Positions 46,070-54,029 of a stretch of DNA of 64,000 nt are shown piece after piece. A program made the position numbers and the translations under genes. Positions within the stretch are counted from its first letter, which is position 1; each line of letters starts with the position of its first letter. Below the pieces are notes generated by a model. The model searched no databases. It had not been told where the DNA came from and saw only the letters and a program-made list of their open reading frames with translations. This DNA is from Clostridia bacterium (lineage in GTDB: Bacteria > Bacillota > Clostridia > Oscillospirales > CAG-272), in NCBI GenBank assembly GCA_017503105.1, contig JAFVTS010000010.1, positions 1 to 64,000 on the forward strand, written 5' to 3'.

Positions 46070-48706
46070 TTATATTGAAGAAAGTATCTCCTCTGCCTTC
46101 GAAAGAGCCGCGTCGATCTTGTCAATATCGCGTCCGCCGCTCATCGCGCTGTCGGGGCGTCCGCCGCCTTTGCCGCCCGTTACTGCCGCAACCTCTCCGA
46201 GAAGCTTGCCCGCGTGCGCGCCCGCCTTTACCGCGTCGGGACCCGCTGCCGCGATGAAGTTGAGCTTTCCGTCCGAAACGAGTGCGAATACCGCGACGGC
46301 GTCGGGATATTTTGCCTTGACCGTGTCGGCAAGACCTCTTACCGCGTCGGGCTTCATTCCGTCAACCCTTGCCGTAAGGAGCTTGAATTTGCCGACTTCC
46401 TTGATTCCCGAGAGAAGCGCGCTCGCTTTGCTCTCGGCTATCTTTGCGTTCGCGGAGTCAAGCTCGCGCTTGAGCTCCTTTATCTCAGCCTGAAGTGCCT
46501 GAGCCTTGGTTGCTATTGCCGCGGAGTTGGGGCTCTTGAGCTCCTTTGCGGTCTCCTTTATGAGCTCTTCCTTTTCGCCGAGAAGCGCAAGGACGCCAAG
46601 TCCCGTCGTGCCCTCTATTCTTCTGACGCCTGCCGCAACGCTCGACTCGGAAATGATCTTGAAAAGACCGATAACGCCCGTGTTGGGGACGTGAGTACCG
46701 CCGCAGAGCTCGGTGGAGGACGAGCCTATCTTAACGACTCTGACTTCCTTGCCGTACTTTTCGCCGAAGAGAGCCATAGCGCCCATCTTCTTAGCGCTCT
46801 CGGGGTCGGTGAGGACGGTGTCACAGCCCTCTGCAAGAAGGATGTTGGTGTTTACTATTGCCTCGACCTTAGCGATCTCATCAGCCGTCATAGCGGCAAG
46901 GTGAGTAAAGTCAAAGCGCACTCTGTGCTCGTCAACGTAAGAGCCCGCCTGCTCAACGTGCTTGCCGAGGACGGCTCTCAGAGCTGCTTGGAGGAGGTGT
47001 GCCGCGGAGTGGTTTCTCATAATTGCCGCGCGGCGTATGGGGTCGACAGTAAGGGTGAGCGTGTCACCGAGCTTGATCGAGCCTTTTTCTATTTTAACCT
47101 CGTGAATATAGATGCCGTTGGTCTTCTTGGTGTCGCAAACGGTGATAGCCACGTCAGCGCCCGTGATAGAGCCCGTGTCGCCGACCTGACCGCCGCCCTC
47201 GCCGTAGAAGGGCGTTTTGTCGAATATAAGGGAGCACTCACCCTCGGAGATCTCGTCTGCGGCGCCCTCGTCGGTGATTATTGCAAGGAGCTTTGCCTCG
47301 CAGGAAGCCTTCGCGGGATCTGCTACGTAGCCCGTAAATTCCGTCGCGGGAAGGTTTTCAAGAAGGTTCTTTGATGAATCAGCCCAGCCCGAGATGTTGC
47401 CTCTTGCCGCACGCGCGCGAGTTTTTTGCTCGTTCATAAGCTCGGCAAACGCCGCCTCGTCAACGGAAAGACCGTTTTCCTCCGCGATCTCGCGAGTGAG
47501 GTCAACGGGGAAGCCGAAGGTGTCGTAAAGCTTGAAGGTGTCGGCGCCCGAAAGGGTCGTCTTGCCCTCGGCTTTTGCCGCGTCTATAAGCGATGAAAGG
47601 ATGCCAAGTCCTGCGTCGATGGTAGCGTTGAAGCGCTCTTCCTCAAGAACGATGACCTTGAGAACGTAATCGCGCTTCTCGCGAAGCTCGGTGTAAGCGT
47701 CCTCGTTCTGCGAAATAACTATCTCGCAAAGACCCTTCAAGAACAATCCGTCTATTCCGAGGAGCTTTCCGTGACGGCAGGCACGTCTTATGATCCTTCT
47801 GAGAACGTAGCCTCTTCCCTCGTTCGAGGGGATAACGCCGTCGGAGATCATAAACGTAGCGCTTCTTACGTGGTCGGTAACGACGCGGATCGAAATATCG
47901 TCCATCTTGTCGTCGCCGTACCTTTTGCCCGCGATGGAGCAGACGGTATCAAGGATCCTTCTCACCGTGTCTACCTCAAAGAGGTTGTCCACGCCCTGCA
48001 TTACGCAGGCAAGGCGCTCAAGACCCATACCCGTGTCGATATTTTTCTGCGCAAGCTCGGTGTAGTTGCCCGCGCCGTCGTTATTGAACTGAGAGAATAC
48101 GTTGTTCCAGATCTCCATAAATCTGTCACAGTCGCAGCCGGGCTTACAGTCGGGCGAGCCGCAGCCGTACTTCACGCCTCTGTCGAAGTATATCTCCGAG
48201 CAAGGACCGCAGGGACCCGAGCCGTGCTCCCAGAAGTTGTCCGCCTTGCCGAGCTTTACTATATGCTCCTCGGGCACGCCGATCTTATCGCGCCAGAGCG
48301 CGTACGCCTCGTCGTCCTTTTCGTAGACGGAGGGCCAGAGCAGATCTGTGGGGATCTCAAGGGTTTCCGTAAGGAATTCCCAAGCCCACGGAATAGCCTC
48401 GTTCTTAAAGTAATCGCCGAAAGAGAAGTTTCCGAGCATCTCGAAATACGTGCCGTGACGCGCGGTGTGACCGACTCTTTCAAGGTCGGGCGTTCTTATG
48501 CACTTCTGGCAGGTGCAAACGCGCTTTCTCGGCGGCTCTTCCTCTCCCGTAAAATATTTCTTCATCGGCGCCATACCGGAATTTATAAGAAGCAGGGATT
48601 TATCACCGTTCGGCACAAGCGAGAAGCTTGGAAGACGGAGGTGCCCCTTACTCTCAAAGAAAGAGAGATATTTTTCACGAAGCTCATTGAGCGAGGTCCA
48701 TTTCAT
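46070..48706 (-). CDS. alaS: alanine--tRNA ligase
   Basis: 878 residues, full length. The class II core starts MKWTSLNELREKYLSFFESKGH, with RTPDLERVGHTARHGTYFEMLGNFSFGDYFK near 70 and NIDTGMGLERL near 225. The editing domain has the HSAAH zinc motif near 563 and CGGTHVPNTG near 667; a coiled-coil and a Gly-rich C-Ala domain end the protein. A promoter is 36 bases upstream and no T-box leader fits between. AGGAG lies before the ATG. An ACCCGTGT word falls in the conserved NIDTGM codons. Confidence 0.98.
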   Translation of the reverse strand: MKWTSLNELREKYLSFFESKGHLRLPSFSLVPNGDKSLLLINSGMAPMKKYFTGEEEPPRKRVCTCQKCIRTPDLERVGHTARHGTYFEMLGNFSFGDYFKNEAIPWAWEFLTETLEIPTDLLWPSVYEKDDEAYALWRDKIGVPEEHIVKLGKADNFWEHGSGPCGPCSEIYFDRGVKYGCGSPDCKPGCDCDRFMEIWNNVFSQFNNDGAGNYTELAQKNIDTGMGLERLACVMQGVDNLFEVDTVRRILDTVCSIAGKRYGDDKMDDISIRVVTDHVRSATFMISDGVIPSNEGRGYVLRRIIRRACRHGKLLGIDGLFLKGLCEIVISQNEDAYTELREKRDYVLKVIVLEEERFNATIDAGLGILSSLIDAAKAEGKTTLSGADTFKLYDTFGFPVDLTREIAEENGLSVDEAAFAELMNEQKTRARAARGNISGWADSSKNLLENLPATEFTGYVADPAKASCEAKLLAIITDEGAADEISEGECSLIFDKTPFYGEGGGQVGDTGSITGADVAITVCDTKKTNGIYIHEVKIEKGSIKLGDTLTLTVDPIRRAAIMRNHSAAHLLQAALRAVLGKHVEQAGSYVDEHRVRFDFTHLAAMTADEIAKVEAIVNTNILLAEGCDTVLTDPESAKKMGAMALFGEKYGKEVRVVKIGSSSTELCGGTHVPNTGVIGLFKIISESSVAAGVRRIEGTTGLGVLALLGEKEELIKETAKELKSPNSAAIATKAQALQAEIKELKRELDSANAKIAESKASALLSGIKEVGKFKLLTARVDGMKPDAVRGLADTVKAKYPDAVAVFALVSDGKLNFIAAAGPDAVKAGAHAGKLLGEVAAVTGGKGGGRPDSAMSGGRDIDKIDAALSKAEEILSSI
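48029..48036 (-). repeat. ACACGGGT word inside alaS
   Basis: Encodes part of the strongly conserved NIDTGMGLER motif, so it may be coincidence. Confidence 0.25.
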
Positions 48707-48741
48707 AGAGTTTTTCTCCTTAAATATTTTGTCATTTATAA

Positions 48742-48771
48742 ATTATAGCACAGAACGTATATAAAAGTCAA
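48742..48771 (-). promoter_or_regulatory. sigma-A type promoter for alaS
   Basis: Minus strand TTGACT (48766-48771), 18-base spacer, TATAAT (48742-48747); leader about 30 bases. Confidence 0.7.
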
Positions 48772-48883
48772 TATTTAAAATAAAGAATATTTAATTTTGA
48801 AAGCTTATATTTTTTGCGTTTTAAGCAGAGCTCTCCGAAGCGCCGCGAAAGAACGGGGCGATTCGGGAAAAGCCGTTACCCCC

Positions 48884-48949
48884 ACCCCGTGTAAAGAAAA
48901 AGCGCTCGAAACGAGCGCTTTTTCTTTAAAAATGTTAATCAAAGTTTAC
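48884..48949. repeat. dispersed composite element, variant copy
   Basis: ACCCCGTGT (48884-48892, one extra C) and GTTAATCAAAGTTTAC (48934-48949) flank a terminator; the palindrome contains the stop codon of the 48935 gene. Rightmost copy seen in the window. Confidence 0.45.
48897..48924. terminator. Rho-independent terminator
   Basis: AAAAAGCGCTCG / CGAGCGCTTTTT perfect stem with loop AAA-rich, ends the oxidoreductase transcript. Confidence 0.85.
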
Positions 48950-50221
48950 AAGAGTCTTGATATCGACGGGCATACCCGTGGCAATGGACTTATTTGCCGC
49001 GATACCCGTAAGTATACTCATCGCGCCGTCAACGTGCGATGCAGCCCTCTTCAAGGGGTCCTCTTCGGGAGTGCCGAAGATGTCGTTGAGAAGAACGGGG
49101 TCGCCGCCGCCGTGACCGCCCTCGGCGGTGGGAATGTCGACCTTATAAGGAGCTGCGAACATAGGATAAACGGTGATGGATTTCTCGTTTACCGCACCCT
49201 CCTTTTCCTTCTCGCCTGCGCCGTTTACGTAAACCGTTTCCGAAACGTCAAGCTCAAGTCTGCCCTTCGTACCCGTGAAGACGACTCTGAAGCCCTCGCG
49301 CGGAGAGTAGGCGGTAAGAGAGTAGGACATAATAGCGCCGTTTTCATATCTTACGAGCACGCCCATAGTGTCCTCGATGCTGATCCCGTCGCCGAAAACG
49401 CTCTGGTCGCGAATGTATCCGTCGTCAGCCTCCGCGTCAAGATAAAGCTTCTTGAGGGTGGGGTTTTCAGCCATATTGAGTGCGAAGGGATCGTTCTTCG
49501 CGTTTTCCGAGCCGTGGACTCTCGAATAGAACTTCGTCTCGCCTCTGTTTTCCGCGTTCTCTCTGCCGTAGAAGAGAAGATCGCCGTAGGCGAATACCTG
49601 CTTCGGCTTCGTGCCGAGCCAGAAGTTTACGAGGTCGAAGTGGTGAGTTGACTTGTGAACGAGAAGGCCGCCGCTGTTTCTCTTATCTCTGTGCCAGCGT
49701 CTGAAATAATCCGCGCCGTGGCTGGTGTTGAGCATCCATTCGAAGTGAACGCACTTTACGTCGCCGATAACGCCGTCCATAAGGAGCTTGCGGGTGACGG
49801 AGTTGTGGGGCGCGTAGCGGTAGTTGAAGGAAACGCGCAAATTTCTGCCCGTTCTCTTCTGCGCGTCGATTATAGCCTGACACTTGACAGCATCGACGGT
49901 CATAGGCTTTTCGGTAACGACGTCGCAGCCCATTTCCATTGCCTTGATTATGTATTTATGGTGAGTTCTGTCAACGGTGGTAACGATGACGCAATCGGGC
50001 TTTTCGATCTCGATCATCTTCTCGAATTCGTCAGCCATATAAATGTTTACGTCAGCTCCGCATATCTCCTTGATGCTGTTTTTTGCGTATTCAAGACGGG
50101 TACGGTTGATGTCGCAGAATGCCACGATCTCCGACGTATCTCCGAAAGTTTTGGCTACCGCCTGGTAGAAGAATCTTGCTCGGCTTCCGGTGCCGACTTG
50201 AACGTATCTTTTCTTTTTCAT
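48935..50221 (-). CDS. Gfo/Idh/MocA family oxidoreductase
   Basis: 428 residues. The Rossmann start YVQVGTGSRARFFYQAV (about 6-22) binds NAD(P); EKPM at 104-107 is the family motif with its catalytic lysine region, and GGLLVHKSTHHFDLVNFWLG near 183-202 supplies the active-site histidine pair. These enzymes oxidise sugars, inositols or sugar derivatives; a retaining glycosidase subgroup (GH109) shares the fold and a similar HKSTHHFDL stretch, so substrate and even reaction are open. It is divergent from an AraC regulator, which plausibly controls it. Confidence 0.9.
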   Translation of the reverse strand: MKKKRYVQVGTGSRARFFYQAVAKTFGDTSEIVAFCDINRTRLEYAKNSIKEICGADVNIYMADEFEKMIEIEKPDCVIVTTVDRTHHKYIIKAMEMGCDVVTEKPMTVDAVKCQAIIDAQKRTGRNLRVSFNYRYAPHNSVTRKLLMDGVIGDVKCVHFEWMLNTSHGADYFRRWHRDKRNSGGLLVHKSTHHFDLVNFWLGTKPKQVFAYGDLLFYGRENAENRGETKFYSRVHGSENAKNDPFALNMAENPTLKKLYLDAEADDGYIRDQSVFGDGISIEDTMGVLVRYENGAIMSYSLTAYSPREGFRVVFTGTKGRLELDVSETVYVNGAGEKEKEGAVNEKSITVYPMFAAPYKVDIPTAEGGHGGGDPVLLNDIFGTPEEDPLKRAASHVDGAMSILTGIAANKSIATGMPVDIKTLVNFD

Positions 50222-50257
50222 TTTAAAAGACTCCTTTTGTTTTTATTTTACGGCTAA

Positions 50258-50286
50258 ATTTTATCATAATAGGTAGGACTTTGCAA
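50258..50286 (-). promoter_or_regulatory. promoter for the oxidoreductase gene
   Basis: Minus strand TTGCAA (50281-50286), 17-base spacer, TAAAAT (50258-50263). Confidence 0.6.
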
Positions 50287-50347
50287 TAGCTTATTTTGTC
50301 CTGTTTTATAAAAATCAACATTTTTTGAACTGATTTTGAGTAAAATG

Positions 50348-50376
50348 TTGAACTTTACGTTTATTTATGGTAAAAT
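50348..50376 (+). promoter_or_regulatory. promoter for the AraC-type regulator
   Basis: TTGAAC (50348-50353), 17-base spacer, TAAAAT (50371-50376), divergent from the oxidoreductase promoter about 60 bases away. Confidence 0.65.
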
Positions 50377-50398
50377 TGTAGCGAATAGAGGTGATGAA

Positions 50399-51265
50399 AT
50401 GCAAGAGCAAAGAAGAATGCCGAGAGAGGGATTTTTCCACTCGCTGGATGAGATGTTTAAAATAGATCGCAACCGTGTTGACAAACCCTGGTCAATGCGG
50501 AAATACCATTATCACGACGCCGTCGAGCTTTATTATCTTGTGTCGGGCTCGAGGTATTATTTTATTAAGGATAAGACCTATCGCGTCCGCGCGGGTGAGC
50601 TCGTCACTATCTGTCCTTATGACATTCACGCGACAGCCGCCACGGAGCAAGGGGCTTACGAGCGCGTGCTTATCACTTTTAAAAAAGAATACCTCGCACA
50701 GCTCCCCGACGCTTTTGGCGCGGATATTTTATCGCCAATATCGGAAAAAAGTCGCGTCGTAGCCCTCACGCGCGGTGAGCAAAGGTGGCTTGAGGCAACT
50801 CTTGACGCTCTTACGGAGGCAGATTCTTCGACTGACGCGTGCTCCGAGGCCTTCGTCAAAAGCGCGCTCGTCGGCATCCTTATTCTTCTCGGTAAAAAGA
50901 GCGAGAGAGCGGACGATGAAATTTTGAAAATGCCGGCGGGAGCTATGCTCGTTTCTCGCATTTCGGGATATATAAGCGCGAATTTCGCGGAGAAAATATC
51001 GCTTCGAACCGTTGCCGCGGAGTTTTTCGTCAGTCCGAGTTATCTTTCAAGAACTTTCAGCCGTATAACGGGAATGACGATAACCGAGCATATAAACGCC
51101 GTGAGAATAAAAGAAGCGGAGCGCCTGCTTCTGACGAGCGACGCCACGGTTTCGGCCATTGCCGAGCGCGTCGGATTTTCGTCGCAAACGCACTTTGAGC
51201 GCGTATTCAAATCCGTGACCAACACCAGACCCCTTGACTTCAGAACGAAAAGAGGCGGGAAGTGA
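50399..51265 (+). CDS. AraC family transcriptional regulator
   Basis: 288 residues from the ATG at 50399, which has GAGGTGA upstream; an ATG at 50336 precedes the promoter. Residues 20-110 form a cupin sensor (KYHYHDAVELYYLVSGSRYYFIKDKTYRVRAGELVTICPYDIHATA) and the last 100 the twin helix-turn-helix (KISLRTVAAEFFVSPSYLSRTFSRITGMTITEHINAVRIKEAERLL ... IAERVGFSSQTHFERVFKSVTNTRP). Such regulators usually sense sugars. Its divergent neighbour is a sugar-type oxidoreductase, the likely target. Confidence 0.92.
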   Translation: MQEQRRMPREGFFHSLDEMFKIDRNRVDKPWSMRKYHYHDAVELYYLVSGSRYYFIKDKTYRVRAGELVTICPYDIHATAATEQGAYERVLITFKKEYLAQLPDAFGADILSPISEKSRVVALTRGEQRWLEATLDALTEADSSTDACSEAFVKSALVGILILLGKKSERADDEILKMPAGAMLVSRISGYISANFAEKISLRTVAAEFFVSPSYLSRTFSRITGMTITEHINAVRIKEAERLLLTSDATVSAIAERVGFSSQTHFERVFKSVTNTRPLDFRTKRGGK

Positions 51266-51380
51266 CGAGGCGCTGTGAGTGTCGCCCGTTTGTAAACGGC
51301 ATTTTAACTTCGTGCGCCGCATTTTTGCGCCTTTTCCTTACAGAGAAGGAAAGGGAGCTTTTCCACGTTGCCTTTAAATA

Positions 51381-51420
51381 AAAAACGGTGCCGTCCGTGA
51401 TGGGTGGCACCATTTTTATC
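51381..51420. terminator. Rho-independent terminator
   Basis: AAAAACGGTGCC / GGCACCATTTTT stem between convergent genes. Its right arm TGGGTGGCACC resembles the tail of the dispersed word. Confidence 0.7.
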
Positions 51421-51447
51421 ACCTATACCCCGAGGGGAGCGGTGACG

Positions 51448-52575
51448 TCAGTATTTTTTCGGATTTTTGAAGTATTGGTAGAGGTAGCAGGGGATCATAC
51501 CGTTGTAGAGCTTGCGCACCTTGTCCGCGCGCTTACCGTAAAGGCGTTCAAACGCGGGGTGCGAGGTGATGATGTATATCTGCCACGGCGCAAGAGCTCT
51601 GAAATGCTCTCCGATCTCGCGGTAAAGCCGCTCTACCGAGGCGGGGTTGCCGAGCCTTTCGCCGTACGGGGGATTTACCACCACGGTGGCGCGTCTTTCG
51701 GGCGCGGAGATCTTTCTCGCGTCGCAAACGAAGGGCTTCACCACGTCGAGCACGCCTGCCGCCCTCGCGTTTCTCTCCGTCAGGGCAACGCAGTTTTTGT
51801 CTATATCGGACGAATAAACCTCAAAGCTCGTCCTGATTATTCCGTCGGCAGCCTCTTCACGCGCGTTTTTCCAGTGCTTTTTGTCAATGAAGGCGAACTC
51901 CTCACCCGCAAAGCTCCTCTTTGCCCCCGGGGCAACGTGCTTCATCATCATTGCCGCCTCTATTCCAAGCGTGCCGCTGCCGCACATCGGATCCCAAAGA
52001 AGGACGTCCTCTCTCGGGCGCGAGGTGGCAACTATCGCCGCCGCAAGAGTTTCCCTGATAGGCGCGGCGTTTGACTCTTTTCTGTATCCGCGCTTGTGGA
52101 GCGGAAGACCCGAGGTGTCTATCATCAGCGACGCCTCGTTGTTCAGAATGAAGAATTCCACCTGATATTTCGTGCCCTCCTCGGGGAACTGCGTAATGCC
52201 GTATTTTGACGACATCGAGCGCACTATCGCCTTTTTAATTATCGCCTGACAGTCAGGCACGGAGTGAAGCTGCGATTTTATCGCGTGTCCCTTGACGGGA
52301 AAGGCGTCGTCACGCCCGATAAATTCGTACCACGGCAGAGCCCTCGTCCCCTCGAAAAGCTCCTCAAAGCTCTCCGCGTGAAACGAGCCTAATTTTATAT
52401 AAACTCTCTCTGCATATCTCAAAAACACGTTTGACAGCGCGATAGCCTCTTCATCTCCGATGAAGGTCACTCGCCCGTCTATCGTTGAAATTCTCTCGTA
52501 ACCCAAGGCGTCGATCTGCTCGCCGAGCAGGTGCTCAAGCCCGAAAAGACAGGTGGCAACAAGCTGAAGCTTCAT
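51448..52575 (-). CDS. THUMP-domain class I SAM-dependent RNA methyltransferase (RlmL/YpsC type)
   Basis: 375 residues from the ATG at 52575, with GGAGA nine bases upstream. An N-terminal ferredoxin/THUMP region (about 1-155) precedes the methyltransferase fold: RESNAAPIRETLAAAIV-like helix, WDPMCGSGTLGIEAAMM near 194-210 binding SAM, and the catalytic VVNPPYGERL near 306, the NPPY motif of N2-guanine or N6-adenine methylation. The family modifies 23S rRNA (E. coli RlmL methylates G2445); the exact site here is inferred. It has its own promoter. Confidence 0.9.
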   Translation of the reverse strand: MKLQLVATCLFGLEHLLGEQIDALGYERISTIDGRVTFIGDEEAIALSNVFLRYAERVYIKLGSFHAESFEELFEGTRALPWYEFIGRDDAFPVKGHAIKSQLHSVPDCQAIIKKAIVRSMSSKYGITQFPEEGTKYQVEFFILNNEASLMIDTSGLPLHKRGYRKESNAAPIRETLAAAIVATSRPREDVLLWDPMCGSGTLGIEAAMMMKHVAPGAKRSFAGEEFAFIDKKHWKNAREEAADGIIRTSFEVYSSDIDKNCVALTERNARAAGVLDVVKPFVCDARKISAPERRATVVVNPPYGERLGNPASVERLYREIGEHFRALAPWQIYIITSHPAFERLYGKRADKVRKLYNGMIPCYLYQYFKNPKKY

Positions 52576-52606
52576 TTTTTGTTCTCCAAAATAAGGATTT
52601 TTTCTT

Positions 52607-52635
52607 ATTGTAGCATAAATATGTTCTAAAGTCAA
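52607..52635 (-). promoter_or_regulatory. promoter for the rRNA methyltransferase
   Basis: Minus strand TTGACT (52630-52635), 17-base spacer, TACAAT (52607-52612). Confidence 0.6.
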
Positions 52636-52838
52636 TCCGACTATTGTAAAAATTGTATGGCGTAATCGAAACGACCTTGCTCCAAAACGGCACCGTAAAG
52701 CATCTTTCTCCCCTTTTCTTCATATAATTTATAAAACGGGAGAAAAATAGGAAAAATGCCACGCTAATTTATCAATTGTTCAAACTGAGTTAATTATTTT
52801 TTAACATTTATCTGCTAAAATATATTAGTCACGTACAA

Positions 52839-52915
52839 GGACCATTAGCTCAGTTGGTTAGAGCTACCGGCTCATAACCGGTCGGTCCTAGGTTCGAGTC
52901 CTAGATGGTCCACCA
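52839..52915 (+). tRNA. tRNA-Ile2 (anticodon CAT, lysidine-type)
   Basis: Full cloverleaf: acceptor GGACCAT/ATGGTCC, D arm AGCTCAGTTGGTTAGAGCT, anticodon stem ACCGG/CCGGT with loop CTCATAA (anticodon CAT at 52873-52875), T arm CCTAGGTTCGAGTCCTAGG-like, discriminator A and encoded CCA (52913-52915). The sequence matches Bacillus-type tRNA-Ile2, whose C34 is turned into lysidine by TilS, more closely than elongator tRNA-Met. Its 3' end is the left copy of the 72-bp repeat. Confidence 0.9.
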
Positions 52916-52981
52916 ACAAAAGAGAGATAACCCTCGCGGTTATCTCTCTTTTGTTGTCGAGCCGTCAGGCTCGGGCGTAGC
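52910..52981 (+). mobile_element. left attachment-like site (72-bp direct repeat)
   Basis: Begins with the last tRNA bases (CCACCA) and runs through its terminator; identical over 72 bases to 59739-59810, 6829 bases away. Such a tRNA 3'-end duplication is the usual footprint of an integrative element. Confidence 0.7.
52916..52954 (+). terminator. terminator of the tRNA-Ile2 gene
   Basis: ACAAAAGAGAGATAACC / GGTTATCTCTCTTTTGT, a 17-bp perfect stem with five-base loop. Confidence 0.85.
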
Positions 52982-53401
52982 TTCGCGCCCCGAGCTCTAT
53001 GCTCGCAAAGCACGTCAATCACAAAAGCTTTAAAGACCGAGCGCGAAATAGGTTCGCATTCCCGCCGAAGAGCGCGTCGAGCTTGCTCGTAAGCGGCAAG
53101 GCGAGGAATATTGCCCCAACGGGGCAAAGACCTAGATGATTAAACCCCAAGATAACCCTCGCGGTTATCTCTCTTTTGTTGTCGAGCCGTCAGGCTCGGG
53201 CGTAGCTTCGCGCTCCGAGCTCTATACTCGCAAGGCACGCCTATCGCAGAAGCTACAAAGACCGAGCGCGAAATAGGTTCGCATTCCCGCCGAAGAGCGC
53301 GTCGAGCTTGCTCGTAAGCGGCAAGGCGAGGAATATTGCCCTGACGGGGCAAAGACCTAGATGGTCTAACTGAGATAACCCTCGCGGTTATCTCTTTTTT
53401 A
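52926..53401 (+). repeat. tandem repeat of about 225 bp, two full units and a third start
   Basis: Units begin with GATAACCCTCGCGGTTATC at 52926, 53151 and 53374 (periods 225 and 223). Each ends with CCTAGATG(G/A)T, echoing the tRNA T-arm/acceptor end CCTAGATGGTCC, so the units look like serial duplications from the tRNA 3' end. Minus-strand frames across them repeat the same peptide and are judged non-coding. Confidence 0.85.
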
Positions 53402-53480
53402 CAAGAGATTATTTCGGCATTAAATTCAGATGTGAAAGATGAGCTAATTACAGCCGAACACTGACAACCTAATAAGATGA

Positions 53481-53549
53481 AGCACGCGGAGTTAACGAAG
53501 AGCCCTGCGTGCTTTTTGTTTTTTATAAACGGTTAGAACAAAACAGTAT
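53481..53549 (+). repeat. about 70-bp direct repeat, left copy
   Basis: The last 49 bases (53501-53549) match 58987-59035 with three differences, and the preceding 20 match more loosely. The copy carries a terminator-like stem AGCACGC/GCGTGCT and a piece of the recombinase reading frame. Confidence 0.75.
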
Positions 53550-53684
53550 ATTGCTTTTTACGGTATTCAAATTCTCCTAAAGAGACTATCTTCAAAGTTT
53601 ATATTTGTTTGCCTTTCGGTGGAGGATCGTAGCATAGTTCTCGTATATGTAAACGGTCACTCGGAGCTTAAATTTTGCTGATAA
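53550..53684 (+). pseudogene. possible recombinase C-terminal relic
   Basis: A broken frame ends SVEDRSIVLVYVNGHSELKFC then stop, recalling the D-x-V-x-x-x-Y strand near the end of large serine recombinases (compare YPDKVIITYKFSD in the pseudogene at 59.6 kb). It lies directly after the repeat that also begins the right-hand recombinase fragment. Frame is disturbed upstream of 53620. Weak evidence. The rest of 53402-53950 shows only terminators. Confidence 0.3.
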
Positions 53685-53740
53685 AATGCAAGCCGTAAAG
53701 AGTCAAATCTTTATCTTTAATATCAAATATCATTCAACGA

Positions 53741-53769
53741 AGTCGGGTAGAAATACCCGGCTTTTTGTT
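53741..53769 (+). terminator. Rho-independent terminator
   Basis: AGTCGGGTA / TACCCGGCT stem with GAAA loop then TTTTTG; no intact gene precedes it, suggesting a lost gene. Confidence 0.7.
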
Positions 53770-53950
53770 TTACGGTGATACAAATTTTCAAGCCTTGCTT
53801 TATTTCCAATTTAAGACCGTTGACATATACAAGCGTTACAAGCAATTTTGTTTTCTTCTTACCGAACCACGCTACGATGGGGTGCGGTGCCGAAAGGCAA
53901 AAAATTTAAATTTAAGGAGAAAAATTCAGCAAGTGCGAACGTAGTAATGC

Positions 53951-54010
53951 AAAAACTCGGTTTTCTCAAACGCTCTAATATTGCATTTGAGAAAGCCGAG
54001 TCGCTCTTTT
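53951..54010 (-). terminator. terminator of the large secreted-protein gene
   Basis: CTCGGTTTTCTCAAA / TTTGAGAAAGCCGAG long stem, A-rich on the exit side for the minus strand. Confidence 0.75.
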
Positions 54011-54029
54011 TAACTGAGTTAACTTTTAA

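Noticed and set aside
48707-48780. T-box leader for alaS
   Set aside because: The promoter leaves only about 30 bases of leader and no specifier or T-box core is present.
52888-53352. Two similar minus-strand frames after the tRNA
   Set aside because: They translate the 225-bp tandem repeat and even the tRNA itself; no ribosome site.
53402-53470. Short frame ending ELITAEH after the tandem repeats
   Set aside because: About 20 codons, no start and no family match; kept out of the feature list.
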